Assembly (NCBI RefSeq): GCF_040954835.1
Contig: NC_090706.1
Coordinates: forward strand, 24,747,148 to 24,811,147
Direction: 5' to 3'
Length of the DNA: 64,000 bases
DNA from: Lepisosteus oculatus
Taxonomy: Eukaryota; Chordata; Actinopteri; Semionotiformes; Lepisosteidae
The notes under the pieces are model-generated. The model was not told the DNA's origin and made no database searches. It was given only the letters and a program-made list of their open reading frames with translations. Positions 1-12,200 of the stretch are shown here, piece by piece; position 1 is the first letter of the stretch, and each line of letters opens with the position of its first letter. The translations under genes and the position numbers were made by a program.

Positions 1-2949
1 TATGAAAGAAGGAGCTGCTGGTTGAATAATACGCTTTTATAAATGTTATGAGGAGTTATCATTAAAATAGTTTATAGTATTCATATTAAATCTCTTCATA
101 CAACCAGGGTTCAGAACACATAAATTCCATACTGAGTCTACATTCCCTTATAGTTTTTAATTTTACATAGTTGTCCTGAGATTGACTATATATGAAAATA
201 ACACATTAATGTTTAAATAGATGCTTCAATGGGAAAATTGTAATTACATATTAGTACCTGTAAGCAAAATATCTTTAACGGAAATCCTACATTTCCAAAA
301 TACAGTATTGCTAAAATTATTTTGTACGTTGGAATCAAACTCTATTTACAAAACAATCCTATGACATTTTTATCCTTTCTTCATATTAAGTAAACTGGCG
401 GAGCCAGATATTCAAAATGAATATGAAAAGACGAAACACACCTAGGGACACTTTGATTACAACATTACAGCTCGTTTATTCCTTTAGTACTGCAGCAACG
501 TCTGTATTAAGCCTATGCGCTAGAAACTGTTGTGACAGCACCTGCAAGCTTTCTTCTCAGCAGTAATCTTCGACGACAGCTTTCAACTTCAGCAAAATGT
601 CAGCACCCTGAGCATTTTCATCTGAATCTCCCGTGTTTATTATACTATCAACACATCTACGGCTCCCCATGTACAGTAGTACGGATGTTAAAATATTGTA
701 ACACTGCATATTAAACCCAAGTATGTGTACCTATTGTTGAGGGGATTTTACAGTTTGTACAAGACATGTAGTTATTACTTTCCTATAGTACACAGCGGAT
801 ACTCGGGTGAAATGCATATTGGGAAGACATGTAACAGATTATAAAAGGCGAAGTTTGTACTTTCTCTGGCAGCTAAAGACCAGACCAGATAAAATAATAA
901 TAATAACTGTCCTAACGTCACTTATCACGTAACCCCGTTAAAATAATTGCAAACCAAATGTGTTAAAAATAGATGACCAGTTTTCTTACTTATAACAATA
1001 AACCTATTTAACAAAGCACACTTAATTTCTGGTCTTTTCATAGCAAAGCAAGTCTTAAATGCTAGAAAAATGTGACCAAATGAAAGCTATAAAAAATTAA
1101 AGCACCTGTATAAAAGTATTTGTGAATATAACTAGAGAAAACAAATGTTGCATAAATAATGTTGCATTCTTTCCAGTTGGGCATTCGTAAGATAAACGTC
1201 GTTCACAGTATCATCGTTAGGGAGCACTGAGCGAAAAGGATTTTTTTAACAACTGTGCTACATATACTGTAATCAATGTAACAGAAGTATGGAAAGCTTG
1301 TAGACTTCTTCAGTTGTTAGTTACAGGCGTCTTCAAGTAATCTTGTATATTATTTAATAAAATAAATTATTATTTTAAATCCCTTCCACTTAATACAGTA
1401 CTAGTACTCCAACTCGAATGTTCCACTCTCAAATGTTAGCAAAGTGAGTCCAATAAACATGTGTTAATTAGCAATGATCTATTCAGACTAAATCCCAATA
1501 AAGGTCACACAATACCATCAATACCATCACTCAGCATTATATTTCAACTTCCAAAACTGACACAAAGTGCCACATGCCTCGTCTCTGTGAACTACAGAAA
1601 GAATTATTAGATTAAAGACAAAAAGATTAACACATTACATACCCTTGAAATAGTTAAAGGTGTACTAAAATCCCTTCCACCTACAAGCCTGAAACCCCAT
1701 GGCGAGGGTCCGATTAGAGTTACAGTCTGAGGCATATCTGCGCTTCAGAAGGATCCACGAAGTCAGAACTGAGGGGTTTAAAAATAGGTCCTTAGCCTGG
1801 TAGCTTCTAGGCAACAGTCTAACAGTTCCCTCTTCACTTGCTGCAAACTTTAAATAATAAAAGCCCTCCTGACGTTTGAAAGGGGGAGTTGTTCTTTGTA
1901 ACTGCCTCACACCAAATTAAATGGGAGGGAGGAAAGCGGCGTCATTGCAATTCAACTCTTTGGTTGAAAGATGTAGTTTTTAAGCACAACCGCCTCTTGT
2001 AGCTGTAGACAGGAATTCAGACAGCTTTACTACGGCTCCCAGAAGGCAGTAGTGAAATTCTCACTCAGACAGTTCGGACAAGGAGGAGTTTAACCAAATT
2101 CAAGGGCTGGGAAACTAGCGGTGGTATGCTAATTATCAAAAGTGCGCATAATAAAATTGGAAAAAAAGCTGTAAAACCTGATAATAGTACTTAACAAATA
2201 GATATTTGCAAGTGTTGAAGGTCTGAAAGAATGTTGCAGTTTGTCGTAATTCAAATGGCTGCTTAACAATATAGTTGACAATTTTAAAATGTTCATTTAA
2301 TCTGTTTGACTCAATATCTACATGATATTATCACATTATCAATAGATTGAATTTGCAGATATTCATACGTTCAGGCTGCATCTGTAGTACACTTTTGCTT
2401 AGGTGTTAGTCGAGAAGAATGATCATACGTCTAGAGATGTAAAGATTGTAAACACTTTTTCTTTAATATCTCCTATTTGTTTAACAACTTTCAGATTTGT
2501 GTCAGATTTGTTTTTACCCTAAAACTGAAAACTAGTTCCGAAGGAATTTTTTGCTTTCACTTTGTCCACTAATCATGCGAAAAACTGTTAAAGAATATAC
2601 GTGAATCTGTTCTTGGGAGTCACCGTAAATCTTGAGTCATTTCCCTTTGATTCTTTTTGTGTCTGTCTTTTCCCAGGACTCATGACGTAATTACCAGACA
2701 CTCCGTGTGACTCGTCTTTAGTAGCTCCAGTGTTGTGACCGGCACAGCAGTAATTGCCTTCAGCCTCTCCCAAGAAACTTCTCCAAAGCTTGGCAAAAAA
2801 TCCGAATAAACCTTTTAACAGTATTTCAGCCCTATAACTAAAAGAAAACTAAAATGCTTTGGCAAATTAATACATTAACAAGAAAAAAAAAACCTTAGGT
2901 TTTTTAACTATCTAAATAATTCATAAAATGCTCCTGACATACTTTATTT
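1..2949. other. AT-rich intergenic sequence, no gene recognised
   Basis: No open frame here resembles a known protein and none is flanked by convincing splice sites. The longest minus-strand frame (1665-1910, 81 codons) has no recognisable domain. A minus-strand AATAAA (TTTATT at 475-480) could end a transcript coming from the right, but nothing else supports one. The stretch ends at the TA target of the Tc1 element. Confidence 0.5.
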
Positions 2950-2951
2950 TA

Positions 2952-3164
2952 CAGTGCCTTGCGAAAGTATTCGGCCCCCTTGAACTTTTCAACCTTTTGC
3001 CACATTTCAGGCTTCAAACATAAAGATATAAATTTTTTATTTTATGTGAAGAATCACCAACAAGTGGGACACAATTGTGAAGTGGAACGAAATCTATTGG
3101 ATTTTTGAAACTTTTTTAACTAATAAAAAAATGAAAAGTGGGGCGTGCAAAATTATTCGGCCCC
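2952..3164 (+). repeat. Left terminal inverted repeat of the Tc1 element
   Basis: The outer 213 bp of the transposon. It matches the reverse complement of 4368-4581 almost base for base. The long TIR probably holds an outer and an inner transposase-binding site, as in other Tc1 elements with long TIRs; that is inference. Confidence 0.9.
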
Positions 3165-3342
3165 TTTACTTTCAGTGCAGCAAACTCACTCCAGAAGTTC
3201 AGCGAGGATCTCTGAATGATCCAATGTTGTCCTAAATGACTGATGGTGATAAATAGAATCCACCTGTGTGTAATCAAGTCTCTGTATAAATGCACCTGCT
3301 CTGTGATAGTCTCAAGGTTCTGTTGAAAGCGCAGAGAGCATC

Positions 3343-4362
3343 ATGAAGACCAAGGAACACACCAGGCAGGTCCGTAATACTGTTGTGGAGAAGTTTAAAG
3401 CCGGATTTGGATACAAAAAGATTTCCCAAGCTTCAAACATCCCAAGGAGCACTGTGCAAGCGATCATCTTGAAATGGAAGGAGTATCAGACCACTGCAAA
3501 TCTACCAAGACCTGGCTGTCCCTCTAAACTTTCAGCTCAGACAAGGAGAAGACTGATCAGAGATGCAGCCAAGAGGCCCATGATCACTCTGGATGAACTG
3601 CAGAGAACTACAGCTGAGGTGGGAGAGTCTGTCCATAGGACAACAATCAGTCTTACACTGCACAAATCTGGCCTTTATGGAAGAGTGGCAAGAAGAAAGC
3701 CATTTCTCAAAGATATCCATAAAAAGTCTCGTCTAAAGTTTGCCACAAGCCACCTGGGAGACACCCCAAACATGTGGAAGAAGGTGCTCTGGTCAGATGA
3801 AACCAAAATCGAACTTTTTGGCCACAATGCAAAACGATATGTTTGGCGTAAAAGCAACACAGCTCATCACCCTCAACACACCATCCCCACTGTCAAACAT
3901 GGTGGTGGCAGCATCATGGTTTGGGCCTGCTTTTCTTCAGCAGGGACAGGGAAGATGGTTAAAATTGAGGGGAAGATGGATGCAGCCAAATACAGGACCA
4001 TTCTGGATGAAAACCTGTTGGAGTCTGCAAAAGACCTGAAACTGGGACGGAGATTTATCTTCCAACAAGACAATGATCCCAAACATACAGCAAAATCTAC
4101 AAAGGAATGGTTCACAAATAACCGTATCCAGGTGTTTGAATGGCCAAGTCAAAGTCCAGACCTGAATCCAATCGAGAATCTGTGGAAAGAGCTGAAAACT
4201 GCTGTTCACAAACGCTCTCCATCCAACCTCACTGAGCTCGAGCTGTTTTGCAAGGAAGAATGGGCAAGAATTTCAGTCTCTCGATGTGCAAAACTGATAG
4301 AGACATACCCCAAGCGACTTGCAGCTGTAATCGCAGCAAAAGGTGGCTCTACAAAGTATTAA
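3343..4362 (+). CDS. Tc1-like transposase, full length (339 aa)
   Basis: Cut-and-paste transposase that binds the element's inverted repeats and catalyses excision and integration at TA. The frame is uninterrupted and has the usual family length of about 340 aa. Residues 1-110 hold the paired-like helix-turn-helix DNA-binding region (KISQASNIPRSTVQAIILKW, about 26-45), followed by a linker with the GRPR-like motif PRPGCP (55-60). The catalytic DDE triad is visible: Asp152 (WSDETK), Asp243 (QQDNDPKHT) and Glu278 (PIENLWKELK), giving DD34E spacing. The glycine-rich HGGGSIMVWACFS block lies between the first two. The start codon follows GAGAGCATC about 180 bp inside the left TIR, and the stop lies just before the right TIR. 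No inactivating change is visible. Confidence 0.95.
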   Translation: MKTKEHTRQVRNTVVEKFKAGFGYKKISQASNIPRSTVQAIILKWKEYQTTANLPRPGCPSKLSAQTRRRLIRDAAKRPMITLDELQRTTAEVGESVHRTTISLTLHKSGLYGRVARRKPFLKDIHKKSRLKFATSHLGDTPNMWKKVLWSDETKIELFGHNAKRYVWRKSNTAHHPQHTIPTVKHGGGSIMVWACFSSAGTGKMVKIEGKMDAAKYRTILDENLLESAKDLKLGRRFIFQQDNDPKHTAKSTKEWFTNNRIQVFEWPSQSPDLNPIENLWKELKTAVHKRSPSNLTELELFCKEEWARISVSRCAKLIETYPKRLAAVIAAKGGSTKY

Positions 4363-4367
4363 CGCAA

Positions 4368-4581
4368 GGGGGCCAAATAATTTTGCACGCCCCACTTTTC
4401 ATTTTTTTATTAGTTAAAAAAGTTTCAAAAATCCAATAGATTTCGTTCCACTTCACAATTGTGTCCCACTTGTTGGTGATTCTTCACATAAAATAAAAAA
4501 TTTATATCTTTATGTTTGAAGCCTGAAATGTGGCAAAAGGTTGAAAAGTTCAAGGGGGCCGAATACTTTCGCAAGGCACTG
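4368..4581 (-). repeat. Right terminal inverted repeat of the Tc1 element
   Basis: Mirror image of 2952-3164, ending CAAGGCACTG before the TA target copy at 4582. It begins six bases after the transposase stop codon. Confidence 0.9.
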
Positions 4582-4583
4582 TA

Positions 4584-5804
4584 TATTATTTATCTTGCCC
4601 CATATCTTCCTATAGGCTTACCTATAGTCAGCTTATATTTTAGCTAACTCTCCTTTTTCATACCAGTGTATATTTTATGTTTAATGTGTCACTTTGTGTC
4701 AGAATTGATGGTAGATGCTTCATGTTAATGTTTATCACAGTTGTACACTACCACATGAGATCAAATTAGCTTTATTTCAGTTTTGCTGGAAATTTCTATT
4801 CCACAAATCTCAGAAAGACCTTAAGATTGTTGTTTTGCTACATACTAAATTTTTTTAATCATTGCTGAATTCTGCAACCCATTATTGTCATTTTGAGCCG
4901 TCATAGGTTAATGCCAATACAATATGACAAGGTTTGAAACATGCTTGGATTTTGCACCATATCTGTCTATGTGCATGTGCCTCTCTATCAGTGTTATTTT
5001 CATTTAGATGCTCCATTAGAAAGAGATTTGTACCCAGTGCAGTTTAAAATAGCATGTCTGCATTCAGTCAGGCACCAGAATTAATACCATCAGTCTGGCT
5101 GTAGTAGTACTGTTAGAAACATTTTTGTTATTAAAAATCGAAAGGCTCGGTAGCTTACTAAGAGCTTATGAGATTTATGTCCACTTAAACCAGTAAAAAA
5201 TTTAAATTGCACAACACATATTGGAAATAATGTTAGCACTAAATAGGATTTGCCTACAATCTGTTGAGGTAATGAAAATATATCCAACAAGTATATTTCA
5301 TGCAACAAGTATAATGTAGGATAAGTGATTACTAGCATAATTCCAGCGCATAATGGAAAGAATATTATTTGGTGTTTTAAATATTCCATAAGCTCTGACG
5401 TTTACATCATTGTAGAGTCATCTTGGGTCAAAAATCCCTTTTTATATCACTTGACAAAGTTGAACTACGTCCTGTAATTTAGCTCAGTTTAATTTACTCT
5501 TCCTTGGCTGTTTACTTTACCAAATGGGTAGTTTAATGACATCTACCAGTATAACAAAACTAAACTGTCAGAAAAGTAACCCTAAATGTCATCTAACAGT
5601 GCTTAAAATGTTAATTGAACACAAAGGCATTTTCAGAGGCTAATCTGAAAATATTTCATTTCATAACTTTATTGGGTGTTGGTTTGATTTTCTATTGATC
5701 AAATCAATTACATAGGGCCAGGATGACATTTTCCAGCAATTTCATCAGGAATTAATGGAAATGTTCCCGATAATAAAAGCAAGTAATTTCTGCATATTCC
5801 CGGT
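4584..5804. other. Intergenic, nothing recognised
   Basis: AT-rich single-copy-looking sequence. The 99-codon minus frame at 5090-5389 has no domain, no codon bias that stands out and no splice context. Confidence 0.5.
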
Positions 5805-5807
5805 AAG

Positions 5808-6025
5808 AGTCACAGCAACCCAGAGCCTATTATGGAAGTGCAAGACTCAGGATGGGACTGCACCCTAGATTGAAGAACAACCCATTTTGGGGAGGACATA
5901 CACACACAAGAACACGGGGGCAACTTACAGATTCCAGCAGGTTTTGAAAAGCTGGAGGAAACTGGAGCACATGGAAAAAAGATACAGGAATGTGGGGAAA
6001 ATGCAAACTCCACACAGAAGTAGCT
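5808..6025 (-). repeat. V-SINE copy, degenerate, minus strand
   Basis: On the minus strand this reads as the conserved central block of vertebrate V-SINEs (DANA-type): TGTGTGGAGTTTGCATTTTC, then a GGTTTCCTCC-like stretch, then a block ending in a 'dated, basis for ... contained ... summary of' type GC-rich tail. It aligns by eye with the copies at 17050-17345, 56177-56460 and 58556-58850. No tRNA-like head is clear here, so the copy is probably truncated. Confidence 0.6.
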
Positions 6026-6032
6026 ACCATAC

Positions 6033-6250
6033 TGTAGCGAAGCTAGTTCGGATACAGTGACGTCATTGCCCTCACTGCGCGTAGCAGGGACCTCAGCTGC
6101 CTGGGCTGGGGGAGGTCTCCTTTAGCTTATGCGACTGGTTCCCTGTTGCGTTACGCCGGAGACCCGGGTTCATGCTCCAGGTGTTGCGGGACGGAACGAG
6201 GTGGTGGAGGGCACGAGACTGTGCAGAACCGCAACGGTCACAATACTACA
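6033..6250. repeat. GC-rich repeat-like block with tRNA-like A and B boxes
   Basis: A GC-rich island in AT-rich surroundings. It contains TAGCTTATGCG (6123-6133), which fits the pol III A-box consensus, and GGTTCATGCTCC (6168-6179), close to a B box. It starts TGTAG and ends CTACA, but there is no matching target duplication. It could be a tRNA-derived SINE head, a tRNA pseudogene or part of an LTR. I cannot assign it to a family and saw no second copy in the window. Confidence 0.25.
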
Positions 6251-9200
6251 ATGCCTCCCCCAACATTAACAGTTCAGTTGTCATTCATAGCTGAAGTGAT
6301 GCTTTTTTCCTTGTTACTAAAAGTCCTTTCAAACAATCATTTTCAACTCAGTCCATTAAAATTTTTTGGAACAGTCAGTTTTATAAAATCTATTTTCATT
6401 GAAATTAAGAGAATAATCTGGACACATTTTGCCATCCACATGTCCCTGGGCTCTATGAGCTTTTTAAAGTTTTTCATATTTCTTTGGCTTGTGCCAATGC
6501 ACACACACACTAAGTCACTGTTCAACTTTCAAAGCATAATGTATGAGTTATGCAGTTAGAAATGCATTTTTGGAACTGTGATCTTATTAATTTCTAATTT
6601 CAAAGGAGAATGAGTAGTTCTAAAATCAGTGTTCTTCATGGTAACATTTTGTGCAAATACCAAAGTTTTCAAGATAAGGAATAGTGTGCTTTAACCGGAA
6701 ATCATTTATACCAGTTCTGTATAAATATTCCTTTTGTTTCAGCACACCACATTATGTTTATATCCTACTAAAACATCTGTGGTATGTGCAAATGTTCTTT
6801 TTAACCCTAAGTGACTGTTTGAAGTTATATCATTTACAGCTTTCGAAATACGTGTGAACTTTTAAACATTTTTGTAAAATCTGAATCTGTTACAATTTAA
6901 TCATTAATGTTTAAACTGTGGTGTATAATTTTGCTTGCCATCACAGCCCTCAGGGAAAAGTCAAGACTGAGGCTGTAACTAAACCCATAAACGAACCCCT
7001 AAATGATCTTTACATTTTAAACAGGCTTTCAGTAAGTGGTTTGAAATGTTTAAACCAGAATGTTAAATAATTTTAATTCATTCAGTGCAGTATATTATCT
7101 TTTTTTCTGATGGGCCAAAAAAACCCAAACAAAATTCATTTGTCAGTAACTTGCCTATTTTGGTGGCATTTCTGCCCAAGCACTGAGTGATTGAATGTTT
7201 ATTATGACCGCAAACATAAAAAAAGTAAACAAATGTGCAGTTTCATAAAACACTGAGTGTTGTGAGTAAATCATTTGTAATAGAAAAACAAATAAGATTG
7301 GCAGAGCTGATGCTATCTGATCAATGATTGGATCTGTTTATGAAATACCTGATGATAAAGAAGAAGCTTATAGCTTATTTTTAGGTTTGCACAAGTGCGT
7401 TGAACTTAGGCTTAATCCTATAGAACCTACATACTGTACAAAGCAGTCAAGGTGGAAAGAGTTAATAAAAACTGGAGTCCAGTCAGCTGGGAGGTGGGGA
7501 GTCTTGTAATGTGATAATGGAACACAATGGGGAAGCCAGGACATGAAACCCACCTGCAGGTCAGATGCAGTGTTTCAGGTTCATACTGGGCTATACCACA
7601 GGCCACAAACAACAGAGCTTACAACGGAGGTTTGGGAGGAAGTTTTGAGCATACTCTCTCACACTTCCACTTGTCTACGTACCAGTGTATACACTGTAAG
7701 TCGTGCAACTGGGATTTCACTTCTCATATCTCCCCTGCATCCTCCCCCTCATCTTTACTCGTGCAGTAATCTCCCTGGCTCTTTTATCGTAGTAGTGAGG
7801 GGGATTTCCTTCAGGCGATCCACACCAAATACTGTCTACATATTTTGTCCTTCTACCGCCTTCGTTAGGATCTGACCGAACAATTGAAATAGTTATTAGT
7901 TCAATTTAAGTTTTCAGAGAAAGGAAATGAATTCATGTCCATGGTGACTTTTTATTTTTATTTTTTATCCAGATCCAGCCAGTTTGCCACTTACCTTTTT
8001 ATACCCAACGGACCCTAATTGAATCTAATCTCTGATTCTTAAACGGTTTGGCTCAGGGCTGTTGTACTGGCACATTGGGAATGAGTGCGATGCACACCGT
8101 CCTTTGAAATGGAAAATGCTTGGGCCACCTGCTACTGATTTACATGGTGAGCTCTCAGTAAAGTGGGATTGCACCTTAGCGAGTAAAAATGTAGCTCCTG
8201 CTACGTCTAATGTAAACTCACAAAGGAATGGAAAGTCCAAGGTGTTGCTATCACACAGGAAGCTGAAGTTGGCCTGGGGATGCTAAATCCTGGCGGTCCT
8301 GGGTCATCTCTTAAGGAATTCCAGTGACAGTCATCTAATAACATGACACAAACATGAACCGGCCTAGACAGATGGCCTGAACCTGCAAACAATCGCCTTT
8401 ACTAGTTGAGCCTCTTAGGAGCCCTAAGAGTTTTTTTTAGCATTGTTACCTCCTAGCTTCCATCACAGTCGATTGAGTGTTCCTTTTTCATGTTATGTTG
8501 TCATTTTTTTAGACATCTCTTCATAATTCATCCTGTACATTAATGGACAGTAGGGCAGATTCTGCTAATGCCTCAGCTACAGTCTTTTATGGACTATAAA
8601 TACACATTTTCAGCAGAACATTTTATTTCACATTAAGTTCAAACATTAATGCATGCTAAAATTAAACACAAACAAAATCGAAGGAGAGTTGGAATGATAT
8701 GAACAATTTATTTTGTGGTGAGAAACAGTGCCGTTAAAGCAAAACTCATGGAAAAATAAATGGCAAGAGGCATCAATCTCAGATGTCACACAACTTTGTT
8801 CTCTTCACAAAAGCTCACAGCTGAAACGGACCAATGCCAGCTAGTTAATGTAAATCTTGACTGTATTTGATGTGTTAGCCAAACAGATTGTGCAACAGCT
8901 GGTGTACCCATAGCTAATTACAATAAAATGATCTAAAAGGGAGTAATGGCTCATGAGTTGCCTGATTTGCTTAAACCTTTCTAACCATATTATAGATCTT
9001 CACTCAAATAAAGCTAGACATCAAAATACTTAACAGGCAGCCATCCCCTAGAGACAGTTTTAGCTGAGGAGTTTTGTTGTCTCTGATTCATTAGCGGCAA
9101 TCTGAGACACATGTGAAGATTTACATCTGATTTACAAGCAGATCAAATAAAATTACAAATATGACATCATTAACCTCTTGAAGTGGAAGTTTACAATGCA

Positions 9201-12200
9201 GGTTTTCTAATGCAGTAGTTTGATATGACCATTCATTCCTGACAATGAACCTTTCACAATGTGTCCGGGATTTCCTACAGTACATCCCCTGAAAATCGGA
9301 ACTGCAGCTCAGCACACATATTTTGGTTTATTTTGTGAACTGTTGCTAAGGCCTCCGTGTCTGCAGTTTGGCAATGTAGAGCAGTCTATAATGGTTTATT
9401 TTAGATTCTTCACCTATTTAAAGATTTGTCTGAGGACATCAATGCTCTCTGTGTTAACATGTTAACATCAATTGCTCTATGAAAGATGGCTTGCTGACAT
9501 ATAAAATACATGAAGTTGTTGTTATTGTTGTAATTGTGGCCAAAGTCAACAGCCGTGTCATTATATCTTCCAGACAGATTAGCAAAGAATAAGCTTTTAA
9601 ACTCCACTAAGTTGCATTAGGGATCATCTGTATTTTCTTTTCTAAAATGAAGGATTTAAATGTACACTAATTACAAGGACATAAATCTTCTCAAGATGTT
9701 TTCTCCATCAACAAGTGTGTTAAAAAAAAGTTAACACCTGGTTTTGGTACCAATTAAACACTTTAAATAACAAATATCAATGCTTTCTTTCTCAATTATC
9801 TATATCGTAACATGTTACCTTTGTAGAATCTGTTACAACAAAAACAATCTGGTTAGAAGTATGAGTGCATGAATGTAACAGAAGAAATAGAATGTGCTCA
9901 AGACAACTGCCCAAGCTTTAATGTTGGTGTTAACTTATTTTTAAAAAGTGAATTAATAATACCACACATACATATTAAACGTTATTTGGTTTTCAAATTT
10001 ATAGACAGCTTAATAGTACTTAGTTACAAGTCATGTGTCCACAGTGGAAGGAAAGTATTTCAAAAATGAAGCTGTAAAACTTCACTGTTGGTTATCTTTG
10101 CCACCACTGATAACAGGCCATTATTGCCTTTTGGCCTATTGGTCATTGCGGCATCTGTAAGTCCTTGTCTGACCCATTTTATGTATATTCTAGCCCTTAA
10201 CATTTCTCTGGAATGTTGTGAAGTATTTATATAAATTATAGATGCAGACTAACAGCCGAACATGCACAAGTATAGGAAATTACTATTATTTGGCTTTATT
10301 TGCCAAACTGAGTCTTTGTAAGGATGCTTATTTAAAAGTAATCTTACAGATGAATTAACTGTACCTTATTGCTTAATAATACTCCTGTATCAACAAGCTT
10401 TCTGAGCAACTTAAATAGGGGTTGTCTATGCTAACGTCTTGTTGACTTAGGCAATGATTCATATTTTTTTTTCCCAGCGCATTGGTCTGAGGTAAAATAA
10501 GCCAGAATAAACTGAAAAGAATATAAATGTGCATACAGCATTTCTGAATTTTCACATGTAAGGGAAACTCTTGCACACTGGGACTGGATAGCATAACATT
10601 CAAGGCACAACACCATAAAGTAGGCAATGTACTGTAAAGGAAGGCATTCCAAGAAAATAACATAAAATAATAATAAATAAGAAGGAAGGTGTGGAAAATT
10701 TTGCAATTGAGGCAGACGTTGCAGCTATAGCAAGAAAACAAAATGACATTTTACCAGTTAGCATGTTCCAAATTGGACACATTATATATATATAAGAGTG
10801 GTATATTCTTGGAAACGTATCCATGTGAATTCAGGTAACCTTGGTAAATAATTAAAAACTGCTTGAAATCATCCAATGGGCATTTGTCTTTTCCTATCAC
10901 TGGAAATTAACTGAAATAAATATAAAAAAACCTTACAAAGCAGCTACTGTATGTTAAAATGTTAAATCTTTGTTACTGTGGCCTCCCTGAAGACAACGCT
11001 CAAGCAGCTGTGGAAAAGTAGGATCTATAAGTAATTCAGAATATCCTGATTCATGCCTTATTTGATTAAGACAGAATGCACTGCTAATTGAGAAAGAGTA
11101 CAGTATTAATTTACATCATTTCTTTGCTAATTTGTCAAGTTTTTAAGTGAATAATAAGGATATGGGTATGTTCTAAAATATTCATAATGCAGCAGTGTTC
11201 TGTTTCAAAAAAGGTTTACTTATAGAATCCATATCAGAGCTATGCTTTAATGTATTCCTCACCTACAATGTATGGAATGAACAGTCCTGAAGTCTGTATT
11301 CTACGTGATTTAAAAACTCTTAGTTTTTGCAGTGCCTTTGCAAAAAGCCTTAATTAAACTCATAATTACTTACAGATATTTGTATTCAAATCAAGGTACT
11401 GAAATTAATGTTTATCTGGATGGGGAAATCAAGCCTTTCAAAGTTCAAAATAAACTAAACTGAAAAAGAGCTAATTTAGAAGTTTCGTGTTTCTTAATTT
11501 AATTTTTTTCCAGTCAGATGTTTTAAAATTTATCATTTTTTAGCTCCAACATTTAAAGGTCAAACAAAACTATACTTTATATAAAAGAAAACAGACATAA
11601 ACAATGTGCTTTATGTAATAGTCTATGTCTGATTTTACTTTTAAATAACTGAAACTATAGTTGATACAGCATAAACAGCAGGCATCATAACAAATCAAAA
11701 ATGTATATCTTAACTTACACAATAATTGATATGTAACTATTTTTAAAGAGAAATGTTCGATTGCATTTCTCTATGCAGAGAATAATTCTGCAAATCATGT
11801 CACAATAATGTTGAGTAGTTATATAAAGTCAAGACTAGCATGAAATAAAACCCAATCCAGCTGTTCCTTATCCCATTCAATAATATATTGAACAATATAT
11901 TCTAAATGACAGGTTTGAAAGCTAAAAAATGGATCACAGGAGGTCTTTTAAAGTTGTTGACCTAGGATAGCACTGAAATATTTTTTTGTTTTTTAAACAT
12001 TGCAGCTTGTGGTAGAGCAAAAACATAATTTTTTGTCAGGTTCAAAAGCTCTTATGTGTGTTCTGTGCAGAAGACCATGAAACCTCTCTCAGCCATATGG
12101 TTGACAAATTTTCATGCTTTGTAGAATCTGTCAAGAGCTTCAGCACATGCCACAAGAAACGTCTTTTCCAATTAGTCCCTGAGTGTTACTAATCACCTCT

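Larger units (their letters stand above)
2952..4581 (+). mobile_element. Complete Tc1-like DNA transposon with long TIRs
   Basis: A 1630-bp element flanked by TA dinucleotides at 2950-2951 and 4582-4583, the target duplication of the Tc1/mariner superfamily. Its ends are inverted repeats of about 213 bp (2952-3164 and 4368-4581) that begin CAGTGCCTTGCGAAAGTATT and are almost identical; the one clear difference is near the inner edge (ATTCGG against ATTTGG). Between them lies a single uninterrupted transposase frame. Near-identical TIRs and an unbroken ORF suggest a recent, possibly still mobilisable copy. Very similar Tc1 elements are widespread in fishes, lampreys and amphibians, often with signs of horizontal transfer (family knowledge). 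Confidence 0.95.

Noticed and set aside
1665..1910. Minus-strand 81-codon frame in a GC-richer patch
   Set aside because: No recognisable domain, no clear promoter or splice pairing; left as unassigned sequence.
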